DNA of 64,000 nucleotides from an uncultured Pelagibacteraceae bacterium (GTDB taxonomy: Bacteria; Pseudomonadota; Alphaproteobacteria; Pelagibacterales; Pelagibacteraceae). Made by a program: the position numbers and the translations under genes. The stretch covers positions 124,001-188,000 of the forward strand of contig CACEOY010000001.1 of the NCBI GenBank assembly GCA_902561155.1, written 5' to 3'. Below, in pieces: positions 1 to 10,203 of this stretch (the first letter of the stretch is position 1; the number at the start of each line of letters is the position of its first letter). The notes under the pieces were generated by a model. It had not been told where the DNA came from. It did not search any database and saw nothing but the letters and a program-made list of their open reading frames with translations.

Positions 1-1473
1 ATAATTTAGATTTACACCTGCAGAAAATTGCATACTTTCGTTTATTATAATTAGAGGTTTATCTGTAGCCTTTTTCAAAGCATCCATTGAATCATTATCT
101 AAAGCATTTGCTTTAGTGTTAAACTCAACAATATTAAAATCTTTAAATCTAAATATTTCTGCTGAGTCATTTTTATCTAATTTAATGACTGTTTTTTTAA
201 TCTTTCCTAATGTTTGTAAGTTAGTATATTTTTGTCGCTCGTCATAAAAACTTTCTGCTTTTTTTTCTTTTAAATCTTTTAAAAATTCATTGTGATTAAT
301 ATCTCCAATTTTTGAAAAGAAATTTTTCAATCCTATAGACTCTAACATTTCAAACGGGCCCATAGACCAATTAAAACCTAGTCTCAAAGCTTCATCTATG
401 TCATTATATTCATCAGTTATAGCTGGCACCAGTGAAGATGAGTACAAGATTATTTTTGAAATTACTGACCATGCATATTTACCATACTTATCATTTCTGT
501 TAATTAATTCTAAAAGGTTTATCTTATCTATTTTTAAATCTATCTTTTTAACTGGAAAGTATTCATTTTTATTTAAATTAAGAGCTTCAAGAGTCTTTTT
601 ATTCTCAGACTTATTCATCCTATAAAACCCTCCCTTACCTTTTCTACCCGTATAACCAGTTTCAATTAATTTTTTGATAATCGGTAAACCAGAAACAACT
701 TTTTGAAAATCATCTTCTTTGGGTAATTCTTTTTGAAAACTTTTGAGAACATCTGACATTAAATCAATACCTATCAAGTCATATAAAGCAAAAACTCCTG
801 TTTTAGGTATACCCATAGGTCTACCAAATACAGCATCAGCTTCTTCAATAGAAAGATCCATATCAACCGCTTCTGTCATCGCTACTTGCATAGCATATAC
901 TCCTATTCTGTTTCCTAAAAAACCAGGAGTGTCACCACAAACAATTACACCTTTACCTAATTTTTCTTCACTAAAATCTTTTAAATAATTAATTTTATTT
1001 TGGTCGTTCAGCTTATCTCTAACTATTTCTAGTAATCCCATATATCTAACTGGATTGAAAAAGTGTGTAATACAAAAATCTTTTTTGTCTTCTGCTTTTA
1101 ATTTTTTTGATAATACTTTTAAAGGAATAGTTGATGTATTTGACGAAACAATTGAGTCTTTTTTTCTTTTATCAAATATTTTTTTATAAATATTATGTTT
1201 GATATCAATTCTTTCAACAACTGCCTCTACAATCCAGTCTGCATCAGAAACATTTTCAAAATCATCGATAATATTGCCAACCTTCAAATTTTTAATTTTA
1301 TCTTTTTCAAATAATAACGGCGGTCTAGATTTTAGAATTCTTTCTTTAGCTTTTTCAGAAATTTCAGTTTTTAAATCTAATAATATGACTGGTATATTAG
1401 CATTGCATAAATGAGCAGCTATTCCACTCCCCATTGTTCCAGATCCTATTACAACTACTTTTTTAATATTCAT
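1..1473 (-). CDS. 3-hydroxyacyl-CoA dehydrogenase / enoyl-CoA hydratase family protein (partial, runs off the left edge)
   Basis: Own translation of the minus strand from ATG at 1473: MNIKKVVVIGSGTMGSGIAAHLCNANIPVILLD... (Rossmann GxGxxG of HAD); ...FFNPVRYMGLLEIVR..., ...DTPGFLGNRIG...; C-terminal crotonase-like start ...KPLIIINESMQFSAGVNLN. Missing from the ORF track because it is open at the window edge. Confidence 0.9.
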   Translation of the reverse strand, partial: MNIKKVVVIGSGTMGSGIAAHLCNANIPVILLDLKTEISEKAKERILKSRPPLLFEKDKIKNLKVGNIIDDFENVSDADWIVEAVVERIDIKHNIYKKIFDKRKKDSIVSSNTSTIPLKVLSKKLKAEDKKDFCITHFFNPVRYMGLLEIVRDKLNDQNKINYLKDFSEEKLGKGVIVCGDTPGFLGNRIGVYAMQVAMTEAVDMDLSIEEADAVFGRPMGIPKTGVFALYDLIGIDLMSDVLKSFQKELPKEDDFQKVVSGLPIIKKLIETGYTGRKGKGGFYRMNKSENKKTLEALNLNKNEYFPVKKIDLKIDKINLLELINRNDKYGKYAWSVISKIILYSSSLVPAITDEYNDIDEALRLGFNWSMGPFEMLESIGLKNFFSKIGDINHNEFLKDLKEKKAESFYDERQKYTNLQTLGKIKKTVIKLDKNDSAEIFRFKDFNIVEFNTKANALDNDSMDALKKATDKPLIIINESMQFSAGVNLNY

Positions 1474-1480
1474 ATGATTT

Positions 1481-1557
<77 letters not shown>

Positions 1558-1633
1558 AAAGTCTATTTATATAGGTTATATATGACTTTTTGGCAATTGA
1601 AAGATTATTGTTATATTAGTAAAAAATAACTAA

Positions 1634-2806
1634 ATGATCCAATATATTTCAAAACCATTTAAATATTTCTTTAAATTAGAGTCAGCATCAGGATTGGTTC
1701 TTCTTTTTTCAGCGATCATTGCCTTGTTTATTAGTAATAGTAGTTTAGGTGAAAATTATTTCAGAATATTAGAAAGCTATTTTACGCTTGGAACTAAGGA
1801 CTTTGGATTAAAGTTAAGTGTTCTACATTGGATCAATGATGTCTTGATGGCCATCTTTTTTTTCTTAGTTTCTTTAGAAATAAAAAGAGAATTTGTCAAA
1901 GGAGAACTTTCAAATCCAAAACAAGCGATGTTACCAATTATTGGAGCTGTTGGGGGAATGGTTGTTCCTGCTGCTTTTTATATAATAATTAATATTGATG
2001 ACAGTACAAGGCTTAACGGTTGGGCAATACCGTCAGCAACTGATATTGCCTTTTCATTGGGAGTTTTATCATTACTTGGTAAAAGAGTTCCAATATCTTT
2101 AAAAGTTTTTTTAACCGCTTTAGCAATTATTGATGATCTCGGAGCAATAATAATAATAGCGTTCTTTTATTCAGGCAATATACAAATAACTTACCTAATA
2201 CTTATGGCTGTTGCGATAATATTGCTAATAATATTAAACAGATTAAATGTAAGATCATTCATTCCCTATTTAATAGTCGGAATATTTTTGTGGGAATTTA
2301 CTCATCAGTCAGGCATTCATGCGACGATTGCGGGAGTTTTATTAGCTTTAACTATTCCTCACGATACTAAAAAAGAGAAAAACTCTTTATTATTAAGGTT
2401 AGAACATGCAATATCCCCTTACGTAGCATTTGGAATTATGCCAATATTTGCTTTTGCAAACGCAGGAGTGTCTTTAGAGGGATTATCTTTTGCAACATTG
2501 TTAAATCCAGTACCTTTAGGAATAGTTTGTGGATTATTTTTTGGAAAACAAATCGGAGTATTTCTATTTTCCTATTTGTCTATCTATTTTAAATTTGCAG
2601 ATAAACCGAATAACTCAAACTGGACGTCACTTTATGCGGTCTCAATATTAACAGGTATCGGTTTTACTATGAGTTTATTCGTGGGCAATCTTGCCTTTGC
2701 AAATAACTTAGAATTTAGTGACGGTGTAAAGATTGGTGTACTTACAGGTTCATTATTGTCTACTTTATGTGGTTACTTCTTGTTATTACTTGCTAGTAAA
2801 AAATGA
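1634..2806 (+). CDS. nhaA: Na+/H+ antiporter NhaA
   Basis: 390 aa; NhaA motifs ...SATDIAFSLGVLSLLGKRVP..., ...LTALAIIDDLGAIIIIAFFY..., ...GIMPIFAFANAGV... Confidence 0.95.
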   Translation: MIQYISKPFKYFFKLESASGLVLLFSAIIALFISNSSLGENYFRILESYFTLGTKDFGLKLSVLHWINDVLMAIFFFLVSLEIKREFVKGELSNPKQAMLPIIGAVGGMVVPAAFYIIINIDDSTRLNGWAIPSATDIAFSLGVLSLLGKRVPISLKVFLTALAIIDDLGAIIIIAFFYSGNIQITYLILMAVAIILLIILNRLNVRSFIPYLIVGIFLWEFTHQSGIHATIAGVLLALTIPHDTKKEKNSLLLRLEHAISPYVAFGIMPIFAFANAGVSLEGLSFATLLNPVPLGIVCGLFFGKQIGVFLFSYLSIYFKFADKPNNSNWTSLYAVSILTGIGFTMSLFVGNLAFANNLEFSDGVKIGVLTGSLLSTLCGYFLLLLASKK

Positions 2807-3189
2807 TCGATAAAAGATTATTGAAAATCGCTTCTAATACTAAATTTTATGGTTTAAAGAACAAATATTCTTATAAAACTAATCTCAAAAATTCAATTTG
2901 TGGCGACAAAATATCCATAGAAATTTTATTGAAAAAAAATACTATTCAAGAATTAAGATATGAAACTGAAGCATGTATTTTTTGTCAAGCTTCTGCGAGC
3001 ACATTGGCAAATATAGCAAAAAATACTAACTTGGGTGACTTAAAAAAAAATTTAAGTAAATATTTAAATTTTAGTAAAAAAGTGCCGAAAAAATTTAATA
3101 ATTTGACTTATTTGTTGAAAGATAAATATATGAATAGAAAAGATTGTATACTTTTACCTTTTAAAGCATTTTATAAAGCAATTAAATGA
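2803..3189 (+). CDS. NifU/IscU-like iron-sulfur scaffold domain protein
   Basis: 128 aa; CGD...CIFCQASAS pattern typical of the NifU N-terminal domain; overlaps nhaA by 4 nt. Confidence 0.7.
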   Translation: MIDKRLLKIASNTKFYGLKNKYSYKTNLKNSICGDKISIEILLKKNTIQELRYETEACIFCQASASTLANIAKNTNLGDLKKNLSKYLNFSKKVPKKFNNLTYLLKDKYMNRKDCILLPFKAFYKAIK

Positions 3190-3190
3190 T

Positions 3191-3733
3191 ATGATAAGAA
3201 AAATAATATTTACAATTATGATCTTCAGTTTTTTTTCTAATTTATCTGCTGACTATCACAAACTAGCATATGATTTTAACTTTAGAGGATTAGATGGAAA
3301 TCAAATTAATCTAAAGGACTATGATAATAAAGTAATTGTCGTAGTAAATGTTGCTAGTAGATGTGGTTATACACCTCAATACAATGATTTACAAAAATTA
3401 TACACTGAATATAAAAATGAGCTTGTAGTTATAGGTATCCCTACAAATAATTTTAAGCAAGAACCAAAAAATAACGCTGAAATTAAAAAATTTTGTGAGG
3501 GTAACTTTGGTATAACTTTTCCGATGTCTGAAAAAGTAGATGTTATTGGAAATAATGCCCATGATTTCTTTAAATGGGCTAAAAAAAATCACGGTATAGC
3601 AGCAATACCAAAATGGAATTTTCACAAAATCATTATTGGAAAAGATGGTAAAATAGCCGATACTTTTGCATCCTTTACCAAACCTAGCTCAAGAAAATTT
3701 ATAAACGCAATCAATAAAGAAATTAAAAGTTAA
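3191..3733 (+). CDS. Glutathione peroxidase family protein with N-terminal signal-like segment
   Basis: NVASRCGYTPQYNDLQKLY, GIPTNNFKQEP, WNFHKIIIGKDG motifs. Confidence 0.9.
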   Translation: MIRKIIFTIMIFSFFSNLSADYHKLAYDFNFRGLDGNQINLKDYDNKVIVVVNVASRCGYTPQYNDLQKLYTEYKNELVVIGIPTNNFKQEPKNNAEIKKFCEGNFGITFPMSEKVDVIGNNAHDFFKWAKKNHGIAAIPKWNFHKIIIGKDGKIADTFASFTKPSSRKFINAINKEIKS

Positions 3734-4493
3734 AAGATAATCCGTCGTATGCTGGAATAATATTTTCTGGTAACTTTTTCCTTAGGCTTTGATAATCGAG
3801 ATCAACATGTAAATTAGTAAGAATTGTTTTTTTGGGAGCAAGTTTTTTTGCAATTTTAATTGTTTCATCAAAGTGGAAATGTGATGGATGTGGATTTTTT
3901 CTTAGACAATCTATAATGAGATAATTTAAATTTTTTAATTGGTTAAAAGATTTATTTGGTATCTTGTTGCAATCACTGAGATAAGCAATTTTGTTAAAAA
4001 CAAAGCCATTTGCCTTTATCATCCCATGCTGTAATTCTATAGCCTGTATTTTTAATAATTTATCATTTTTTTTTATAGTAAATTGATCATTAAAAGTGTT
4101 AGCACTCATTATTGGTTTATATCCAGATCTAGGAGAAAAGCAGAATGTGTATTTCTGTTTGAGTAATTTTGTTGTTCGTTTACTTCCGTATATAGGAATT
4201 TTTTTTTTATTTTTCCAAAAGAAAGGCCTTAACTCAAATATTCCTACAGTTTGATCAGCGTGTTCATGTGTATAAATAACAGCATCGATATTTTTTATAT
4301 TATTTCTTTTTATTTGCTCTTTTATATCTGGAGATGTATCGATAAGAATTGAAATATCTTGATACTGAATATGGGCACAACATCTAGTTCTTATGTTTTT
4401 TTTATTTTTTTTGTTTAATTTACCCCAATAGTTTGTAATCCAAGGAGCGCCCAAAGAGCTTCCACAGCCCAAGATTGTAAACTTATTCTTCAA
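3723..4493 (-). CDS. MBL-fold metallo-hydrolase (PhnP-like)
   Basis: ILGCGSSLGAP...; YTHEHADQTVG; YLSDCNKIP; HFHFDETIKIAKK. Confidence 0.85.
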   Translation of the reverse strand: MKNKFTILGCGSSLGAPWITNYWGKLNKKNKKNIRTRCCAHIQYQDISILIDTSPDIKEQIKRNNIKNIDAVIYTHEHADQTVGIFELRPFFWKNKKKIPIYGSKRTTKLLKQKYTFCFSPRSGYKPIMSANTFNDQFTIKKNDKLLKIQAIELQHGMIKANGFVFNKIAYLSDCNKIPNKSFNQLKNLNYLIIDCLRKNPHPSHFHFDETIKIAKKLAPKKTILTNLHVDLDYQSLRKKLPENIIPAYDGLSFNF

Positions 4494-5266
4494 CTTATCT
4501 TACCAAAAAGTTTAAAAAAATTATTTGTTGTACTTTCACAAAGATCATCAAATTCAATTTCTTTCAGTTTTGAGAGATATTTAGCGGTCAGAACTACATT
4601 TGATGGCTCATTTGATTTTCCTCTCAAAGGTTCAGGAGACAGATATGGAGAATCCGTTTCAATTAATATTTTATTAAGAGGTATTGACTTAAATGTTTCT
4701 TTAAGATCATTGGACTTTTTAAATGTTATAATGCCACTAGCCGAAAAAAAGGCATCTAATCCTAGAAGTTTATCTGCAAACTTTTTTGTTCCAGTAAAAC
4801 AGTGCATCAAAATCTTCAATTTATCTTTTTTTGAATATTTTGATAAAATATCGTAAGTAAGATCCTCTGCATCCCTTGAATGAATTACGAGTGGTAGTTT
4901 GCTTAAAATAGAAGCTTTAATATGTTCTTCAAATAATCTTATTTGCTCATCTTTGTCAGAATGATTATAATAAAAATCTAAACCAGTTTCTCCTATTCCA
5001 ATTATTTTCTTACTAATATTTAATCTTTCTAAAATTATGTCTTTGTTAATTTTGCTGTGATTTTTGGCCTCATGTGGATGAATCCCGTAAGTACCATAAA
5101 CGTTTGTATACTTATTCGTGATTTCTATAATATTATTATACTTTTTGTCAGCCACAGATATAGTTAACATAATTTTAACATTAGATTGATCCGCCCTTTT
5201 TATTACATTATCCAAGTTTGAAAACATGGGCTCATAATCAAGATGACAATGTGAGTCGATAATCAT
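4490..5266 (-). CDS. tatD: TatD family hydrolase
   Basis: IDSHCHLDYE; GIHPHEA; GETGLDFYYN; HSRDAEDLTYDIL; ETDSPYLSPEP. Confidence 0.95.
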   Translation of the reverse strand: MIIDSHCHLDYEPMFSNLDNVIKRADQSNVKIMLTISVADKKYNNIIEITNKYTNVYGTYGIHPHEAKNHSKINKDIILERLNISKKIIGIGETGLDFYYNHSDKDEQIRLFEEHIKASILSKLPLVIHSRDAEDLTYDILSKYSKKDKLKILMHCFTGTKKFADKLLGLDAFFSASGIITFKKSNDLKETFKSIPLNKILIETDSPYLSPEPLRGKSNEPSNVVLTAKYLSKLKEIEFDDLCESTTNNFFKLFGKIS

Positions 5267-6801
5267 TATTCTACCTTTTTAAATAAAATTTCAATATTTC
5301 CTAATTCTTTATCATAATTAAAGGATTTGTTACTATCTATTTCGTCTATATTTCTAAGTTCTTTTTTTACATTTATTATATCAAGAATTTTGTTAGCACT
5401 TATTGGCATTATAGGTAATAAAAGAATACTTATGTTTTTAATTTGTTCAACAATTGAATATAAAATAGAATTCATTTTTTTAACATCAGTTTTTTTGAGT
5501 GACCAAGGCTCAGAGTCATTAAAATATTTATTGGAGTCAAAAGAGTATTCTATAACCTGCTTTATGTAGTTGTTTAGATCTTGTTTATCAATAAATTTAT
5601 TTAATCTTTTTATGTCTTTTTTTAGTTTAGTAGTTAATGATTTTCCTTCATTTGTAATAGAGTTGCTTTTAGGAATTTTATTGTTACAATTTTTTTTTAA
5701 AAAAGCAAAAACTCTTTGACATAAATTTCCATAATTATTTGCTAAATCATTATTTATACAATTTTTCAAATTTTCCAACGATACATTTCCATCATTTCCT
5801 AATGAAACTTCTTTGATTAAATAATATCTAAGTTGATCAATCCCATAATTTTTAATTATGTCTAATGGATCAAGAATGTTTCCAAGTGATTTTGACATTT
5901 TTTTTTCATCAGAAAGTATCCATCCATGACCAAATATTCTTTTAGGCAAAGGTAATTTAGCAGCCATTAAAAATGCAGGCCAGTAAATTGCATGAAATCT
6001 TAAGATATCCTTACCTATAATGTGTAAATCAGCAGGCCAATAGTTTTTATATAAATCAGAAGAAACGTCTGGATAATTAAGTGCGCTTAAATAATTAGTT
6101 AGAGCGTCTAGCCATACATAAATAATATGCTTGTTATTTTTAGGCACTGGTATGCCCCACGAAAAAGATGTTCTACTTACAGATAAATCTTTAAGTCCCT
6201 TCTCAACAAATTTTACAACTTCATTTTTTCTTGCATCTGGAAGAATGAAAGAAGGATTAGATTTATAAAGATCTAGTAATTTTTTATTCCATGCAGAAAG
6301 TTTAAAAAAATATGACTCCTCTTCTACCCACTCAACTTTTGAACCAGATAATTTTGATATTTTCAAACCGTCCTTTTCTTCAATTTCATCATCATCGTAG
6401 TAAGCTTCATCAGAAACTGAATACCAACCTTTATATTTATCTAAATAAATATCACCAGATTGAACTAATTTATTCCATAAATCTTCTACCGACTTATGGT
6501 GTCTCTTTTCAGTAGTCCTTATAAAATCATTGTTTGAAAGATTTAAAATTTTTGTTAACTCTTTAAATTTTTCAGATAATTCGTCACAAAACTTTTGAGT
6601 ATCTTTTTTATTTTTTTCTGCTTCTCTCTGAATTTTTAAACCGTGTTCATCAGTACCTGTTAAAAAATAAACTTTGTATCCTTCTAATCTTTTATAGCGA
6701 GCAATAACATCTGCAACTATACTTGAATAAGCATGGCCCATATGAGGTTTGCCTGATGGATAATAAATTGGTGTAGTTATATAATAATTTTTTGTATCCA
6801 C
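5266..6801 (-). CDS. metG: Methionyl-tRNA synthetase
   Basis: YYITTPIYYPSGKPHMGHAYSS; TGTDEHGLKIQ; KMSKSLGN. Confidence 0.97.
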   Translation of the reverse strand: MDTKNYYITTPIYYPSGKPHMGHAYSSIVADVIARYKRLEGYKVYFLTGTDEHGLKIQREAEKNKKDTQKFCDELSEKFKELTKILNLSNNDFIRTTEKRHHKSVEDLWNKLVQSGDIYLDKYKGWYSVSDEAYYDDDEIEEKDGLKISKLSGSKVEWVEEESYFFKLSAWNKKLLDLYKSNPSFILPDARKNEVVKFVEKGLKDLSVSRTSFSWGIPVPKNNKHIIYVWLDALTNYLSALNYPDVSSDLYKNYWPADLHIIGKDILRFHAIYWPAFLMAAKLPLPKRIFGHGWILSDEKKMSKSLGNILDPLDIIKNYGIDQLRYYLIKEVSLGNDGNVSLENLKNCINNDLANNYGNLCQRVFAFLKKNCNNKIPKSNSITNEGKSLTTKLKKDIKRLNKFIDKQDLNNYIKQVIEYSFDSNKYFNDSEPWSLKKTDVKKMNSILYSIVEQIKNISILLLPIMPISANKILDIINVKKELRNIDEIDSNKSFNYDKELGNIEILFKKVE

Positions 6802-7691
6802 TAAATATAGTTTTCTATTTCCACAAGCAAATTTGTGTGATTTAAATTTAATTTAATTGAATCATGTATTTTTCTAATAATCTTAATTCTTTTATTATTT
6901 ATATTATCAACTTTTGTACTATTTCTAGATATATTAAAATAATACTGATCTACCAAATATATTGCAAAACTCAGATAATCTTCATCTTTTTTAAGTTTAC
7001 TCAATTTAAATAATTTTTTTAAATTTGAAATTAAATCATCATTGACATTAATTTTATCATCTAAAAGTATCTTGTTATACCTCAAATAGTTTCCTGGCGT
7101 TAATTTTGAATTTCTTATAGCTATCTTATCTTCTATTTTGTGATCCAGCAGCAACTTTTTTATAATGTCTATCTTTAAAGAATTATTTAAAAAGAATATA
7201 AATTCAATTGATCTTGACTTTAAAGTTTCTAGAATATTTTGTCTTTGATTATTAATTAAAATAAAATAATTTGTAATAGACGGTTCTTCAATTGTTTTAA
7301 GAAGAGCATTTATACAGTTACCACTTAAGTATTCTACATCATCAAATATAACAAAGCGATTAAATTTATTTATTGAAGATTTTTGTAACGTTGATTTTAA
7401 ATTTCTTATTTCTTCAATTTTTATATTTTTTTTAATGCAATTAAAATAGATTACATTCCCATTAGAATTCTCTTTAATATTATGTAATTTATTCTCATTT
7501 AAAATGCTATTATCTTTTAAATTATAATTTTCTTTATCGAAAATATAACTCATTAAATGATTTACTAAAGTAAATTTTCCTTGACCCTTTTTTCCAGTTA
7601 ACATCATAACTTTAGGTAATTTATTATTATCAAATAATTCTATTAAATTTGATAAATACTTTTCTAGACCATATAATTTTTTTTCAATCAT
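6801..7691 (-). CDS. holB: DNA polymerase III delta' subunit
   Basis: MMLTGKKGQGKFTLVNHLM; FDDVEYLSGNCINALLKTIEEP; position between tmk and metG. Confidence 0.85.
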   Translation of the reverse strand: MIEKKLYGLEKYLSNLIELFDNNKLPKVMMLTGKKGQGKFTLVNHLMSYIFDKENYNLKDNSILNENKLHNIKENSNGNVIYFNCIKKNIKIEEIRNLKSTLQKSSINKFNRFVIFDDVEYLSGNCINALLKTIEEPSITNYFILINNQRQNILETLKSRSIEFIFFLNNSLKIDIIKKLLLDHKIEDKIAIRNSKLTPGNYLRYNKILLDDKINVNDDLISNLKKLFKLSKLKKDEDYLSFAIYLVDQYYFNISRNSTKVDNINNKRIKIIRKIHDSIKLNLNHTNLLVEIENYI

Positions 7692-8332
7692 TTTAGGCCT
7701 ATTTTCCTTTTAATAATTTGAAATATTTTTTTTTGAAGTTCAGGTGTATTTTTCGAAGATTCTAAAATTATATGATCTTTTTTATTTTTAGATATTTTCA
7801 AAAAGGCGTTTTGAGCTTTAATATAAAATTTGGCAGGAAAATTATCATATCTGTTTCTAGACCTTCTTTTCTTTAACCTGCTTAAAAATGATTGCTTTTT
7901 AACCTTCAAAACAAATGTTATGTTTGGTTTAATTTTTCTAAGTATTTGTTTGTGAATATTATTTATAAAATTTAAAGATACTCTTTTTCCATAAACTTGA
8001 TATGCCAATGTTGAATCTACAAATCGATCACAAATTATAATTTTTTTATTTTTTAAAGCTGGTATTATTTTATTTTTCAGATGCTCATTTCTGGCTGCAA
8101 GATATAATAAAGTGTCTGTATATTTATCGAATTTTATCTTTTTGTTCTTTTCAAAGTAGTCTTTTAGAATTATTTTTCTAATTATTTCAGCACTTTTAGT
8201 ACCACCTGGTTCCCTAGTTAGAATTACGTTATTAATTAATTTTTTTAATTTTTTAAATAAAATCTTAGCTTGATAAGATTTTCCACTACCCTCAATACCT
8301 TCAAAAACAATAAAAAAACTCTTTTTATACAT
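7688..8332 (-). CDS. tmk: Thymidylate kinase
   Basis: FIVFEGIEGSGKSYQ; LTREPGGT; CDRFVDSTLAYQVYG. Confidence 0.95.
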   Translation of the reverse strand: MYKKSFFIVFEGIEGSGKSYQAKILFKKLKKLINNVILTREPGGTKSAEIIRKIILKDYFEKNKKIKFDKYTDTLLYLAARNEHLKNKIIPALKNKKIIICDRFVDSTLAYQVYGKRVSLNFINNIHKQILRKIKPNITFVLKVKKQSFLSRLKKRRSRNRYDNFPAKFYIKAQNAFLKISKNKKDHIILESSKNTPELQKKIFQIIKRKIGLK

Positions 8333-9476
8333 CTCCCCAAATCAAATAGTTCAATGACATAAATAAGCTCTTAAATACATTTACCTTATTTACATTTTCA
8401 GCAGCATATACGGGAACCTTTTTAATTAAATTGTCTTTTACAAAAATTTCTATATTTGCTATTTGTTGGTCTTTAGTAATTGGTGCTTTTATAGGGCCAT
8501 TATAATTTAAAAAAACTTTTAAATTTCTTGCCTCTTTTTTCTTAAGAGTTAAAAAAACATCTTCTTTTGTTACCCCGTCTATGTCAGTTTTTTTTCCCAG
8601 CCAAGTTTTTACAGGAAATATTGTTTCATTAGTCCTAGAAATTTCAAATGTGTCAGTATTTCTGAATCCCCAACTTAATATTTTTAAAGAGCCACTCGAT
8701 CTTAAATTTTTTGTTTGAAAACCACTTGCTACTGCAATAAGTCTTCGCTGATCTCTTTTCATTGTGCTGGCCAATGAATATTTTTCTACAGCTAGATAAC
8801 CCGTTTTTATACCATCTACTCCAACTCTTTTATATAATAATGGATTTCTATTACCTTGAGTAATTGGATCACCACCCGTTCTATCCCAAGTAAATGTTTT
8901 TTCTTTAAAAAGTTCGTAATATTCAGGATGATTTTTTATTAAATATTGTGACATGATAGCTATATCTCGAACTGTAGAGTAATTATCAGGATGATTTATA
9001 CCAGAAGAGTTTGCAAAACTAGTGTTGGTCATGCCAATCTCACTAGCTTTCTCGTTCATCATATCAGCAAAATTTTCCTCCGTACCGGCAATTCCTTCGG
9101 CTATTGCAATGCAAGCGTCGTTACCAGATGCTATGATTATTCCTTTTAAAAGATTTTCTACTGAAACCTCGTCATTTATCATCAAAAACATCGATGAGTA
9201 CCCACTTTGAGATAATCTCCAAGCTTTTTCAGATATTAAAAATTTATCGTCTAAAGATAGTTTTTCTTGTTCTAATAAATCAAAAACAATTATTGAAGTC
9301 ATGATTTTAGTCATAGATGCAGGATAAATACTCATATCAGGTTCTAGCTCAAAAATGATTTCATTAGAGTCGTAATCTAATAAAATAGCAGTCTTAACAT
9401 CTACCTTTGGATTTGAGTTAAGATTTATTGTAAGAAAAAAGTATAAAGTTAATATTTTTACTAAATATTTATTCAT
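8325..9476 (-). CDS. dacC: D-alanyl-D-alanine carboxypeptidase (penicillin-binding protein 5/6 family)
   Basis: SMTKIMT (SxxK), SGNDAC (SxN), VDGIKTGYL (KTG). Confidence 0.93.
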   Translation of the reverse strand: MNKYLVKILTLYFFLTINLNSNPKVDVKTAILLDYDSNEIIFELEPDMSIYPASMTKIMTSIIVFDLLEQEKLSLDDKFLISEKAWRLSQSGYSSMFLMINDEVSVENLLKGIIIASGNDACIAIAEGIAGTEENFADMMNEKASEIGMTNTSFANSSGINHPDNYSTVRDIAIMSQYLIKNHPEYYELFKEKTFTWDRTGGDPITQGNRNPLLYKRVGVDGIKTGYLAVEKYSLASTMKRDQRRLIAVASGFQTKNLRSSGSLKILSWGFRNTDTFEISRTNETIFPVKTWLGKKTDIDGVTKEDVFLTLKKKEARNLKVFLNYNGPIKAPITKDQQIANIEIFVKDNLIKKVPVYAAENVNKVNVFKSLFMSLNYLIWGDV

Positions 9477-10203
9477 ATATTTTTATATCTACCTCATCAA
9501 AATTTATCTGTTTTAAAGCAATGTAATCATTTTTAATCATTTTAATAGTCTTATATGGGCCTAAAAAAACCTCAAAATTATGTTTATTTTTTTTGTCTAT
9601 GGAGATTTTCTTATTTCTTAATAATAACGACTCACTTTTGACCCTCTCTATCAAAAGTTTAGCAGACTCTTGTGAATAAAAATTGCCTAAAATAATAATA
9701 AATTTAGGTTTTTTATTAGACATTTTTATTTTTGTTTTGCTAATATTATCTATTTTCACTTTTTCAACGGGAGCTTTTACGCCTAATTGCTTTTCTTCTT
9801 CATAAGTTTCAGCTTTTTTTGCAATGAAAGATTTATTCTTTTTAATCTCTTCCACTTCTACATATGGAAAATTTTCATTTAAACCAATTTGATTTGAAAT
9901 AGGTTTAGTAATTAAAACTTTGTAAAAATCCGGATAATCCAGTCTAAAAGAGTTTTTTAATATTATGTTTTTTCCATTATTAGGGTTTGTAATCTTTAAT
10001 AAAGAACCCCTTTTTACTTTATTATGAGCAATTATTAATTCATCCGAATTAATTTTCTTTTTGATAAATTTATTTTCATAATCTTTGAGAGTATAAATAT
10101 ATGCAAATCCTTTGGAGTTTAAAACAGGCTTTTCATATTTGTTCATACTTGGAGATGTACAAGAACATAAGACAAAAAATATTAAAAAATAGTTATATCT
10201 CAT
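9469..10203 (-). CDS. rlpA: RlpA-like lipoprotein with C-terminal SPOR domain
   Basis: Lipobox-like FFVLCSC; IIAHNKVKRGSLLKITNPNNGKNI (RlpA/DPBB-like); C-terminal SPOR-like KFIIILGNFYSQESAKLLIERVKSE...FEVFLGPYKT. Confidence 0.75.
   Translation of the reverse strand: MRYNYFLIFFVLCSCTSPSMNKYEKPVLNSKGFAYIYTLKDYENKFIKKKINSDELIIAHNKVKRGSLLKITNPNNGKNIILKNSFRLDYPDFYKVLITKPISNQIGLNENFPYVEVEEIKKNKSFIAKKAETYEEEKQLGVKAPVEKVKIDNISKTKIKMSNKKPKFIIILGNFYSQESAKLLIERVKSESLLLRNKKISIDKKNKHNFEVFLGPYKTIKMIKNDYIALKQINFDEVDIKIYE

Noticed and set aside
1606-1620. Zur-like half-match TGTTATATTAGTAAA upstream of nhaA
   Set aside because: Only one arm matches; palindrome is broken.
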